Below, in pieces: positions 39,870 to 47,377 of a DNA stretch of 50,126 nucleotides. The notes beneath the pieces were generated by a model, which made no database searches, was not told where the DNA came from, and saw nothing but the letters and a program-made list of their open reading frames with translations. This DNA is from Ilumatobacteraceae bacterium. GTDB taxonomy: Bacteria; Actinomycetota; Acidimicrobiia; Acidimicrobiales; Ilumatobacteraceae. Made by a program: the position numbers and the translations under genes. The stretch spans positions 1-50,126 of the forward strand of contig JALHOG010000037.1 of NCBI GenBank assembly GCA_022843125.1. Direction: 5' to 3'. Each line of letters opens with the position of its first letter. Within the stretch, counting starts at the first letter, position 1.

Positions 39870-41411
39870 GTGCTGTTCGACGAGCTCGCCACGGCCACCC
39901 GCGCGGTCGCTTCGACCTCGAAACGGTCGGAGAAGGTCGCGACCCTCGCTGCAGTCCTGCGGCGGGTCGCCCCCCAGGAGGTTGCGCCGGCGGTCGCGTT
40001 CGCAATGGGAGCGAGCCCGGCGGGCAGGATCGGGGTGGGGTGGGCGACGCTCGCCGATGTCCGGCCCGACCCGGCGCTCCATCCGTCGCTCGAGATCGCC
40101 GATGTCGATCGCGCCATCCGTGACATCGCGGTCGTCACCGGTGACGGGTCGGTCGCCCGCCGCCGGGCGATCCTCGACCGGCTCCTGGCAACGGCGACCG
40201 AGCCGGAGCAGCACCTCATCCGCGGGATCCTCGGTGGTGAGCACCGGCAGGGCGCGCTCGACGGGGTGATGGCGGCTGCAGTCGCGAAGGCCGCCGACGT
40301 CAGCGTCGCCGAGGTCCAGCGCGGCGCGATGCTCGCCGGCTCACTCCTGATCGCTGCCGGCGCTGCGCTCGCCGACGGATCCGCCGGGCTCGCTTCGATC
40401 GAACTGTCGCCCGCACGGCCGGTGCAGCCGATGCTGGCGGCTCCCGCCCCGAACGTCACCGCCGCGCTGGCGCTCACGGGGCCGGCGTCGGTCGAGTGGA
40501 AGCTCGACGGCGCCCGGCTCCAGGCGCATCGGGCGGACGGGCAGGTGCGCCTGTTCACCCGGAACCTCAACGAGGTGACCGATCGCCTCGGCGGGGTGGT
40601 CGAACTCGTCAGCTCGCTGCCCGGTGGTGATCTGATCCTCGACGGCGAGGTGCTCGGATTCGACGATGACGGCGCTCCTCGGCGTTTCCAGGACACGATG
40701 GGTGACTTCGGTGCCGATGCGATGTCACCCCGTTCGGTCACCGCGGCGTCCCGCGGCGACGCGCTGCGAGCCTTCTTCTTCGACGTGCTCCACGCCGACC
40801 GCCCGGTGCTCGACGCCCCGCTCGCCGACCGACGGGAGATCCTGGCCGGCATCGTGCCCGAGGTGAACCGCCTGCCGTCGATCATCACCGCCGATCCGGC
40901 GGAAGCGGAGCGATTCCTCGACGCGGCGATCGACCGCGGGCACGAAGGCGTCATGGTGAAGGACCTCGCGGCTCCCTACGACGCCGGGCGGCGCGGCGGC
41001 GCCTGGCGCAAGGTGAAGCCGGTCCACACCCTCGACCTCGTGGTGATCGCCGCCGAGTGGGGGCACGGGCGGCGGCAGGGTTGGCTCTCGAACCTGCACC
41101 TCGCCGCCCGCGGCGGCGAGGGGGAGTGGGTGATGGTCGGCAAGACCTTCAAGGGCCTCACCGACGAGTTGCTGCGCTGGCAGACCGACCGGTTCGTGCA
41201 ACTCCGGATCGGGGCGGGCAGCGGCCGCGACCGGCACGTGGTGCACCTCCGGCCCGAACAGGTCGTCGAAGTGGCGATCGACGGTGTCCAGGCATCGACG
41301 CGTTACCCCGGCGGCGTGGCGCTCCGGTTCGCCCGGGTCCGGCGCTACCGGCACGACAAGTCAGCAACCGAGGCCGACACCATCGAACGGGTCCAGTCGC
41401 TCCTGCGTTGA
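39870..41411 (+). CDS. ATP-dependent DNA ligase
   Basis: The 513-residue enzyme seals nicks with ATP. An N-terminal DNA-binding domain (about 1-190) is followed by the adenylation domain. The catalytic Lys is K211 in VEWKLDGARLQ (motif I, KxDG), RNLNEVTDR is motif Ia-like, and LILDGEVLG is motif III. Also seen are FFFDVLH (motif IIIa), EGVMVKD (motif IV) and WRKVKP (motif V). The OB domain completes the C-terminus. GTG 39870 has a CACACT hexamer 6 bases upstream. This is the LigB-type ligase common in actinobacteria and is separate from the NAD-dependent replication ligase. It diverges from the DNA polymerase gene. Confidence 0.93.
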   Translation: MLFDELATATRAVASTSKRSEKVATLAAVLRRVAPQEVAPAVAFAMGASPAGRIGVGWATLADVRPDPALHPSLEIADVDRAIRDIAVVTGDGSVARRRAILDRLLATATEPEQHLIRGILGGEHRQGALDGVMAAAVAKAADVSVAEVQRGAMLAGSLLIAAGAALADGSAGLASIELSPARPVQPMLAAPAPNVTAALALTGPASVEWKLDGARLQAHRADGQVRLFTRNLNEVTDRLGGVVELVSSLPGGDLILDGEVLGFDDDGAPRRFQDTMGDFGADAMSPRSVTAASRGDALRAFFFDVLHADRPVLDAPLADRREILAGIVPEVNRLPSIITADPAEAERFLDAAIDRGHEGVMVKDLAAPYDAGRRGGAWRKVKPVHTLDLVVIAAEWGHGRRQGWLSNLHLAARGGEGEWVMVGKTFKGLTDELLRWQTDRFVQLRIGAGSGRDRHVVHLRPEQVVEVAIDGVQASTRYPGGVALRFARVRRYRHDKSATEADTIERVQSLLR

Positions 41412-41457
41412 CGGCCGATCGCACCGTTCGTCACCGGTGCGTGTCACAGCCCCGGGG

Positions 41458-41463
41458 TAGGGT
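41458..41463 (+). promoter_or_regulatory. -10 candidate TAGGGT of the thymidine kinase gene
   Basis: TAGGGT lies 11 bases before the ATG at 41475, giving a very short or no leader. Confidence 0.4.
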
Positions 41464-41474
41464 CGCGGCTCGTC

Positions 41475-42077
41475 ATGGCGACTCTGCGCTTCAGCTTCGG
41501 CACCATGGGTTCGGGGAAGAGCACCCTCGCACTCCAGATCCACCACAACCTGTCGTCGCGCCACCTCTACGGCCTGCTCCTCACCCGGCTCGACCGTGAG
41601 GGCATGCAGGTCACGAGCCGGTTGGGGGTTGCTGCGCCGGCGATCCAGGTCGAACCCGACCTCGATCTGCACCAACTCGCCGTCGCCCATTGGCCGCTGC
41701 ACTACCTGGTGTGCGACGAGGTGCAGTTCTACACGCCCGGGCAGTGCGATCAGCTGGCGCGCGTCGTCGACGATATGGAGGTCGACGTCTACGCGTTCGG
41801 CCTCATCACCGACTTCCGGGGGCAACTCTTCGACGGCACCAAGCGGATGCTCGAGATCGCCGACGAGCGCGTGCCGCTCCAGGTCGAGGCTCGCTGCTGG
41901 TGCGGTGCCCGCGCCACGCACAACGCCCGGGTCGTCAACGACTTCGTGGTGTACGAGGGGGAGACGGTCGTCGTCGGCGACACCGCCGACCCGGGCGCCC
42001 AGAAGATGTTCGGCGACACGGTTCGATACGAGTTGCTGTGCCGGCGCCACTATCACCTGGGTGAGATCGGCACCTGA
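41475..42077 (+). CDS. tdk: Thymidine kinase (type II)
   Basis: The 200-residue enzyme phosphorylates thymidine with ATP in pyrimidine salvage. The P-loop is FGTMGSGKSTLALQ at residues 8-15, the acidic DEVQF motif with the Asp and Glu lies near residue 80, and GLITDFRGQLFDG follows. The zinc-binding set is visible as CWC near residue 137 and C-x2-H near the C-terminus (LLCRRHYHL). This is the homotetrameric type II thymidine kinase. ATG 41475 gives the standard N-terminus. It follows the ligase on the same strand after 63 bases and could belong to a DNA precursor/repair neighbourhood. Confidence 0.93.
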   Translation: MATLRFSFGTMGSGKSTLALQIHHNLSSRHLYGLLLTRLDREGMQVTSRLGVAAPAIQVEPDLDLHQLAVAHWPLHYLVCDEVQFYTPGQCDQLARVVDDMEVDVYAFGLITDFRGQLFDGTKRMLEIADERVPLQVEARCWCGARATHNARVVNDFVVYEGETVVVGDTADPGAQKMFGDTVRYELLCRRHYHLGEIGT

Positions 42078-42111
42078 CCGTATGGCGTTCGATCGCGTCG
42101 ACGTGCCGCAG

Positions 42112-42117
42112 TAACCT
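42112..42117 (+). promoter_or_regulatory. -10 candidate TAACCT of the large membrane protein gene
   Basis: TAACCT lies 9 bases before the GTG at 42127. Confidence 0.4.
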
Positions 42118-42126
42118 GCACATCAC

Positions 42127-44748
42127 GTGACGAGTGAGCGGCGCAGGCGGAGACACCCTCGTCCGGCCCCCGCTGCAGCGACAGCGGGCACAGCGGGGAC
42201 AGTGGGGTCGGCGAGTCCTGGCGCCGCCGCGCCCCCACACGTGACCGCCTACGTCACCACGCGTGACGCTGCGGGTCTGACGTCGGTGAGCCTCGCCGAG
42301 GGGCAGCGGGTCCTGGCGCCCTTCCTCCCTCCGGAGATCCGACGCTTCGAGGTGCTCCGCATCCTGCTCCTCGCGGTTCGCGTAGCGATGACGGTCTGGG
42401 CGTTCACGCTCGGCGCGGTGGCCTCCCGTTCGGCCGACGACGTCGTCTCGCTCGACCGGGCCGTGCGGACGCTCATCGTGGTCGGCGCGGCCATCGCCGC
42501 GCTCTGGTTCGTCCTCGGTGCCACCTGGTCGGTGTTGCGGACACGCAACATCCAGCGCCTCGACGGGCGCTACCCGACGCAGTGGAGGGCGGCGCGAGTG
42601 TGGCTGTATGCGCCCGTCTGGATCGCCGTCATGTCGGTGACGCTCGTGCAGCTCGAGCCGAACCCCGACTTCGACGTGCGGCCCCCGATCATCGTGGTCG
42701 GATTCGTGCTCGCGATGCTGCCGATCTACCGGATCGTCCAACGGTTGTTCCGGAGCCTCGTGCGCGTGCGACCGGACGCGGCGACGTTCGTCCTGTTCAT
42801 CGTCGACACCATCGCGATCGGTCTGATCTGGTGGCGCATCGCCACCTGGCCAGAACGCGCCGTCGACATCGGCCCGACCACCACCGATCTGCTGACCAGC
42901 GCAGCGTTCGCCTCGGCGATCGCGCTCCTCGTCGGGCTGCTCGCGGCGGTCTACCTCGACCTCGAGGTCGACCGGGCGGAGGACACCCGGCTCCTCGCGC
43001 TGCGCTCCCGGCACGATCATCGGATCGCCCGGCTACAAGGGCTCGACCCGCTGGAGAGCGCGACCCGATGGGCGCTCTGGACCGCCCGGCAGGCGGCCGA
43101 CCGCGCCGCCGCCGAAGCCGCGGCCGCTGTGCGGGCGACGGACGTTGCCGTCTCGCAGACCGGCACTGCTCCTCCTGCGCCCACCACGATCGAACCGGTC
43201 GGGTCCACCATCGATCCCGTGGTCGTCGCGTCGACCCCTGGTCCGATCACGATCGACGAGCGGTCGGTCGCAGCGCGTCAACGGCCGCTCCGGGTCGCCG
43301 GGCCCGACGCCACCCAGGTGCCCGCGCCGGTGGCCGACGCCGAGCCACCGGTCGAATCGGTGAGCAGCCTCGGGGCGATCCTCCCCACGTTGCCGCCAGC
43401 GAACCGAGCGTCCGAGCCCGACCCAGAGCCCCAGCCCCAGCCCCAGCCCCAGCCCGAGCCCGAGCCCGATGGCGTTGCGGCGCCGCTGAGCACGGTCGAG
43501 CGGATCCGGCGTCGTATCGTCGAGAACGAGCGCGGTCCCGCCGTCGGCGGTGATGCTTCCTCACCTGAACGACTCGTGGTCCCACCCGAACCGGAACCGG
43601 AGCCCGCCGAACTCGCGGGCGAGCTCGATCCCGCCGCGGACGAACCGGAACCCGCAGCAGCGGCTGCGGGCACCGGTCCCGGCGACGATGTCGAGCCGGC
43701 GCCGCAGAGTGCAGACGATGCCCTGGCTCGTGCGCTCAGGCGTCGCTTCGCGGAGGCTGAGCGCGAGGCGCAACGCCCACGGCGTCGCCCCGGCGTGATC
43801 GGCGAACCTGCCGCGGCTGAGCCGATCAGCGATCGCGGGCGCCGGTTGGCTGCGAGCATCGGGGCCGAGCTCGACCGCGGCGTGCGCAGCGACTTCGCCG
43901 AGCGGGTACGGGCGCTGTCGGAGCAGTTCGGTCCCGAGCAGGCGGTCCCGGAGCGGCGTCGCGAAGCGTCGATCCCGGTTTCCCAGGCCGCGCCGGCGCG
44001 GACCGTCGAGCCGAGCGCCCGGCCCATCCGGCTCATCGCGCTCGAACTCGCTCGCTACGTGACGGTCGCGCTGTTCGTGGTCGGCGCGATCGCATCCGGA
44101 TGGATGGTCGTCGCCGTCAGTCGTTTCGACGCGCTCGACAGCGAGTTCTACATCGACGGGCTGGAGCAGGCCCGTTCGATCGCCATCCTCGCGTTCATCG
44201 CCGCGAGCATCAGCTCGCTCGCGTGGCTGTACGGTGCCGCTCGGTATGCCGCCGAGGTGGAGCCGGCCGTGCGGGTCTGGCCGTTCATCGTGCTCCTGGC
44301 CGGCGCCGCGCTCGCCGTCGTGGGTGCGGGGGTGGTCGAGGGCCGCTCGGTCGGGTCGTGGTCACTGGGAGCGATGATCGTGTCGGCGGTGGCGGTGCTG
44401 ATCGCGTTGCGGTCGGTCCTGGCAGCGTTCGACACGTTCGCAGTCAGCACCTGGACCGTCAGCGCATGGCTGCTCGACACGGTCGCCATCGTCGTGTTCG
44501 TCCTGGCGAGCCCGCTCGGTTCCGAGCTCGACGGGAGTGCCAACGCGGGCCGTGTGGCGTTCGGGGCGGTGCTGGTCGGCGTGTCGTTGACGATCGGGGC
44601 GGTGCTCGTCGCACTGACCACGATGGAGTACGAGAACGCCCTGCGTGGGTCCACCGAGCTCGCCAGGCTCATCGAGTCGAAGCACGCTCGCTCTCGAGAC
44701 ACACACGGATCATCGCAATCGCCATCAGGATCCCCGCCGTCCGGTTGA
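42127..44748 (+). CDS. Large polytopic membrane protein with acidic Pro-rich central region
   Basis: The 873-residue protein is not one I recognise. The N-terminus (1-60) is Arg- and Ala-rich. Hydrophobic helices lie at about residues 80-100, 115-135, 160-175, 185-205, 220-240 and 260-280. A long cytoplasmic-type section (about 285-630) is rich in Glu, Pro and Ala and includes an (EP/QP)n stretch at 43415-43470. Helices resume at about 637-665, 680-700, 715-740, 750-770, 780-800 and 815-835. The layout is two sets of six helices around a disordered loop, as if duplicated. No enzyme motif is visible. Its last 80 bases overlap the opposite-strand gene that follows. Confidence 0.75.
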   Translation: MTSERRRRRHPRPAPAAATAGTAGTVGSASPGAAAPPHVTAYVTTRDAAGLTSVSLAEGQRVLAPFLPPEIRRFEVLRILLLAVRVAMTVWAFTLGAVASRSADDVVSLDRAVRTLIVVGAAIAALWFVLGATWSVLRTRNIQRLDGRYPTQWRAARVWLYAPVWIAVMSVTLVQLEPNPDFDVRPPIIVVGFVLAMLPIYRIVQRLFRSLVRVRPDAATFVLFIVDTIAIGLIWWRIATWPERAVDIGPTTTDLLTSAAFASAIALLVGLLAAVYLDLEVDRAEDTRLLALRSRHDHRIARLQGLDPLESATRWALWTARQAADRAAAEAAAAVRATDVAVSQTGTAPPAPTTIEPVGSTIDPVVVASTPGPITIDERSVAARQRPLRVAGPDATQVPAPVADAEPPVESVSSLGAILPTLPPANRASEPDPEPQPQPQPQPEPEPDGVAAPLSTVERIRRRIVENERGPAVGGDASSPERLVVPPEPEPEPAELAGELDPAADEPEPAAAAAGTGPGDDVEPAPQSADDALARALRRRFAEAEREAQRPRRRPGVIGEPAAAEPISDRGRRLAASIGAELDRGVRSDFAERVRALSEQFGPEQAVPERRREASIPVSQAAPARTVEPSARPIRLIALELARYVTVALFVVGAIASGWMVVAVSRFDALDSEFYIDGLEQARSIAILAFIAASISSLAWLYGAARYAAEVEPAVRVWPFIVLLAGAALAVVGAGVVEGRSVGSWSLGAMIVSAVAVLIALRSVLAAFDTFAVSTWTVSAWLLDTVAIVVFVLASPLGSELDGSANAGRVAFGAVLVGVSLTIGAVLVALTTMEYENALRGSTELARLIESKHARSRDTHGSSQSPSGSPPSG
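43415..43470 (+). repeat. In-frame Pro-Glu/Pro-Gln simple repeat
   Basis: A CCCAGC/CCCGAG hexamer repeat encodes alternating Pro with Gln or Glu in the disordered loop of the large membrane protein. Confidence 0.85.
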
Positions 44749-45142
44749 GCAACATGATCGACCCGCCCAGCCAGTCCGGCGACTGTGCGAACTGGTCGAT
44801 CATGCCGAGCAGCGCCAACCCGATCACGACGTAGCCCGTTCCCGCCACCAGCCTGACGAGCTGGGGTGCCCACGGAACCGGGGCCAGTCCGGCCGAGCGG
44901 GTGAGCGCGATCGCGGCGACCGCGGCGACGGCTGCAGGCGCGAGGATGACGAGGTTCTGCGGCAGCGCTACGAACGCGACGTTCTCGGCACGCTGGCCCC
45001 AGACGCCGTCCTCGAACGACGACTGCCTGATCGCGAACGCCCGACGGAACTGGGCGACCACGATCAGCAGGTACGCACTGAAGAACAGCCAGCCCGAGCT
45101 GGTGCAGGCTCGTGCCCAGCGCACGCGCTCGGCTTCATTCAC
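44669..45142 (-). CDS. Small four-helix membrane protein of unknown function
   Basis: The 157-residue protein has about four hydrophobic helices (residues about 15-32, 60-80, 93-113 and 125-145) and polar loops. It has no recognised domain. GTG 45142 is the best start (NEAERVRWARACTSSGW). It begins 16 bases after the P450 stop on the same strand, so it may be co-transcribed with and functionally linked to the P450. Its C-terminal coding end overlaps the convergent large membrane protein by 80 bases, a notably long overlap for this compact genome. Base composition equals that of its neighbours. Confidence 0.7.
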   Translation of the reverse strand: MNEAERVRWARACTSSGWLFFSAYLLIVVAQFRRAFAIRQSSFEDGVWGQRAENVAFVALPQNLVILAPAAVAAVAAIALTRSAGLAPVPWAPQLVRLVAGTGYVVIGLALLGMIDQFAQSPDWLGGSIMLLNRTAGILMAIAMIRVCLESERASTR

Positions 45143-45158
45143 AGGGGAGTCCCGGTCG

Positions 45159-46454
45159 TCACCAGGCGCAGGGTAGACGCTTGATCCCGTTGATGAAGTT
45201 GCTCTGCAGGTAATCCGGCTCGGCGACGCTCCGCAGGTCGGGCAGCCGGCGGCGGATCTCGTCGAACGCCACGGCGATCTCGCGCCGTGCGAGGTTGGCG
45301 CCGAGGCAGAAGTGCGGGCCGCCCGCGCCGAACCCGACCTGGGTCGGCTGCATCGGGCGCGCGATGTCGAACCGGTCGGCCTGGTCGAACACGTTGCCGT
45401 CGCGGTTGGCGGCCTCGTAGAACAGCACCACCTTGTCGCCCTCGTGCAGCGGCACCCCGCTCAGCTCGGTGTCGGCGGTGACGGTGCGACGGAAGTGGAT
45501 CACCGGGGTCGCCCAGCGCACGATCTCGTCGACCGCGGTCCGCGTGTGCGCCTCGTAGTCGCCGAACCAGCGCTCGCGCTGGTCGGGGAAGTCGGTCAGT
45601 GCCTTCAGACCGTGCGACAGGGCGTTGCGGGTGGTCTCGTTGCCGGCCACGACGAGCAGGATGAAGAACGACCCGAACTCCTGTGGCGTCAACCGGTCGC
45701 CGTCGAGTTCGGCGGCCATCAGCGCCGACGTGAGGTCGTCGGTGGGGTTGGCGCGGCGGTCCTCGCCGAGCGCCTGTGCGTACGCGTAGATGCCGAGTCC
45801 GGCCTCGAGCAGCTTCTCGTACGTGCCGGTGAGCTCGGGGTCGCCCACACCCAGGATGTGGTTGGTCCATTCGAAGATCTGCTTCCAGTCGCTCTCCGGG
45901 ATGCCCATCATCGAGCAGATGATCTCGAGCGGGAACGGACCGGCGAACGCCTCGACGAAGTCGGCGGTGCGCTCGGGGCGGTCGAGCATGGCGTCGACCA
46001 GTCGGGCCGCGACGACCTTGACCTGATCCTCGACGGCGCCGATGTACTTCGGGGTGAACGCCTTCGACACGATCGAACGCAACCGGAAGTGTTTCGGGTC
46101 GTCCATCGAGATCATCGATCCGAAGAACTCGCTCAGTTCGGTGTTGAGGTCGCCGATGTTGACGCCGCCCCGCCCGCTGCAGAACAGCTCGGGGTTGCGG
46201 CTCGCGTGCCACACGTCCTCGTGACGGGTCACGGCGTAGTAGCCAGGTCCGGGCGGGAACGGGGCGTCGGCGAAGGTGCGCTCCGGGTAGAAGGGCAGGC
46301 CGGGCGTCGCCCGTAGCGTCGCCCACGTTTCGGCACGCTCGGCGCGGTCGCCGATCCAGAAGTCCCACTGCGAGATGTCGGGCAACCCTGGGGGCGGCTC
46401 GACACCGTCGCTCGTCCTGAACAGCATCGATCCGTTGTCATCAGCCCCGGTCAT
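45159..46454 (-). CDS. Cytochrome P450 monooxygenase
   Basis: The 431-residue soluble P450 has the I-helix oxygen-binding motif AGNETTRNA, the ExxR in EIVR, and the heme loop FGAGGPHFCLGANLAR with the Cys ligand. DDPKHFRLRSIVSKAFTPKYI is the C-helix region. AGNETTRNAxSHG is common in the CYP125/CYP142/CYP124 group of actinobacteria, which oxidise the side chains of sterols or branched lipids. The assignment to a particular CYP family is tentative. A ferredoxin partner is not in the window. ATG 46454 is preceded by a TAGTTT hexamer 6 bases upstream. A small membrane protein gene follows closely. Confidence 0.9.
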   Translation of the reverse strand: MTGADDNGSMLFRTSDGVEPPPGLPDISQWDFWIGDRAERAETWATLRATPGLPFYPERTFADAPFPPGPGYYAVTRHEDVWHASRNPELFCSGRGGVNIGDLNTELSEFFGSMISMDDPKHFRLRSIVSKAFTPKYIGAVEDQVKVVAARLVDAMLDRPERTADFVEAFAGPFPLEIICSMMGIPESDWKQIFEWTNHILGVGDPELTGTYEKLLEAGLGIYAYAQALGEDRRANPTDDLTSALMAAELDGDRLTPQEFGSFFILLVVAGNETTRNALSHGLKALTDFPDQRERWFGDYEAHTRTAVDEIVRWATPVIHFRRTVTADTELSGVPLHEGDKVVLFYEAANRDGNVFDQADRFDIARPMQPTQVGFGAGGPHFCLGANLARREIAVAFDEIRRRLPDLRSVAEPDYLQSNFINGIKRLPCAW

Positions 46455-46460
46455 GCGGGG

Positions 46461-46481
46461 AAACTAGGCCGACCGTACGCT
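46461..46481. promoter_or_regulatory. Back-to-back -10 elements (P450 gene / PIG-L gene)
   Basis: TAGTTT on the minus strand (46466-46461) ends 6 bases before the P450 ATG at 46454. TACGCT on the plus strand (46476-46481) ends 7 bases before the PIG-L GTG at 46489. Only 9 bases separate the two hexamers. Confidence 0.55.
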
Positions 46482-46488
46482 GATCGTC

Positions 46489-47205
46489 GTGTTGAGCCCT
46501 GCAGAGATCGGTCGTGTCCTCGCCATCCAAGCCCATCCCGACGACGTCGACTTCGCGGCGGCGGGCACGGTGGCGATGCTCACCGATGCTGGTGTGGCGG
46601 TCACGTACTGCCTCGTCACCGACGGTCAGGCGGGCGGTTTCGACCTCACGGTGCCGCGCACCGAGATGGCGGCGATCCGGCGCGAGGAGCAGACCAAGGC
46701 CGCAGCCGAGGTGGGCGTCGACGATCTGGTGTTCCTCGGGCGGATGGACGGCGAGGTCGTCGCCGACCTGTCGCTGCGGCACGATCTCACGCGGGTCATC
46801 CGCCAGGTGCGACCCGATGCCGTGATCATCCACACCCCGCAGATCGTCGTGGCGAGCGTCTACGGCAGCCACGCCGATCATGTGGCTTCCGGACAGGCGG
46901 CGTGGGCTGCGATCTATCCCGATGCCCGCAACCCGTTCGCCTTTCCCGAGCTCGTCACGTCGGGCTACGAGCCGTGGACGGTGCGGCAGATCTGGGTCGC
47001 GAACCATCCCGACGCCAACGCTACGGTCGACATCACCGACCAGTTCGAACGCAAGCTGAACGCGCTGCGATGCCATCGCAGCCAGCACGCCGACCCCGAT
47101 GGGATGGAGGGCGCGGTGCGGTCGTGGAACTCGCGCAACGCACACCTCGGTGGGCTCACGGAGGGCCGCCTCGCCGAACGGTTTTTCGTCGTCGACAGCG
47201 TCTGA
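46489..47205 (+). CDS. PIG-L family deacetylase (second copy)
   Basis: The 238-residue zinc deacetylase has AHPDDVDFAAAG (metal site near residue 16), TDGQAGGFD, FLGRMDGEV and SHADHVASGQAAW with the His-Asp-His pair. It resembles the MshB/Mca mycothiol enzymes more than the protein at 27746 does, because of the TDGQAGG loop and the length. It could be the deacetylase of mycothiol biosynthesis or detoxification, but the specific role needs gene context that is missing here. GTG 46489 has TACGCT 7 bases upstream and gives LSPAEIGRVLAIQAHPDD. Confidence 0.87.
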   Translation: MLSPAEIGRVLAIQAHPDDVDFAAAGTVAMLTDAGVAVTYCLVTDGQAGGFDLTVPRTEMAAIRREEQTKAAAEVGVDDLVFLGRMDGEVVADLSLRHDLTRVIRQVRPDAVIIHTPQIVVASVYGSHADHVASGQAAWAAIYPDARNPFAFPELVTSGYEPWTVRQIWVANHPDANATVDITDQFERKLNALRCHRSQHADPDGMEGAVRSWNSRNAHLGGLTEGRLAERFFVVDSV

Positions 47206-47227
47206 CGGGCCGAGCACGCGGGACCCT

Positions 47228-47241
47228 GCGCGATATCGCGC
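47228..47241. promoter_or_regulatory. Perfect 14-bp palindrome GCGCGATATCGCGC
   Basis: It lies in the 172-base gap between the PIG-L gene and the HD-GYP gene. It may be an operator or terminator stem. A TATGGT hexamer at 47285-47290 is a possible -10 for the HD-GYP gene; nothing else stands out in this gap. Confidence 0.4.
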
Positions 47242-47377
47242 CGCGATCCAGCGACGGTCCGTGACATCAAGGCCACCGAGAGCGTATGGTCGAGGGATCG
47301 GCACGAGGTGGGACGGTGCGGGGCGGCGGCATGCCTCGGCGGAACGGATCCGGCACCCCAGCGCGCCCCGGCGTCCG

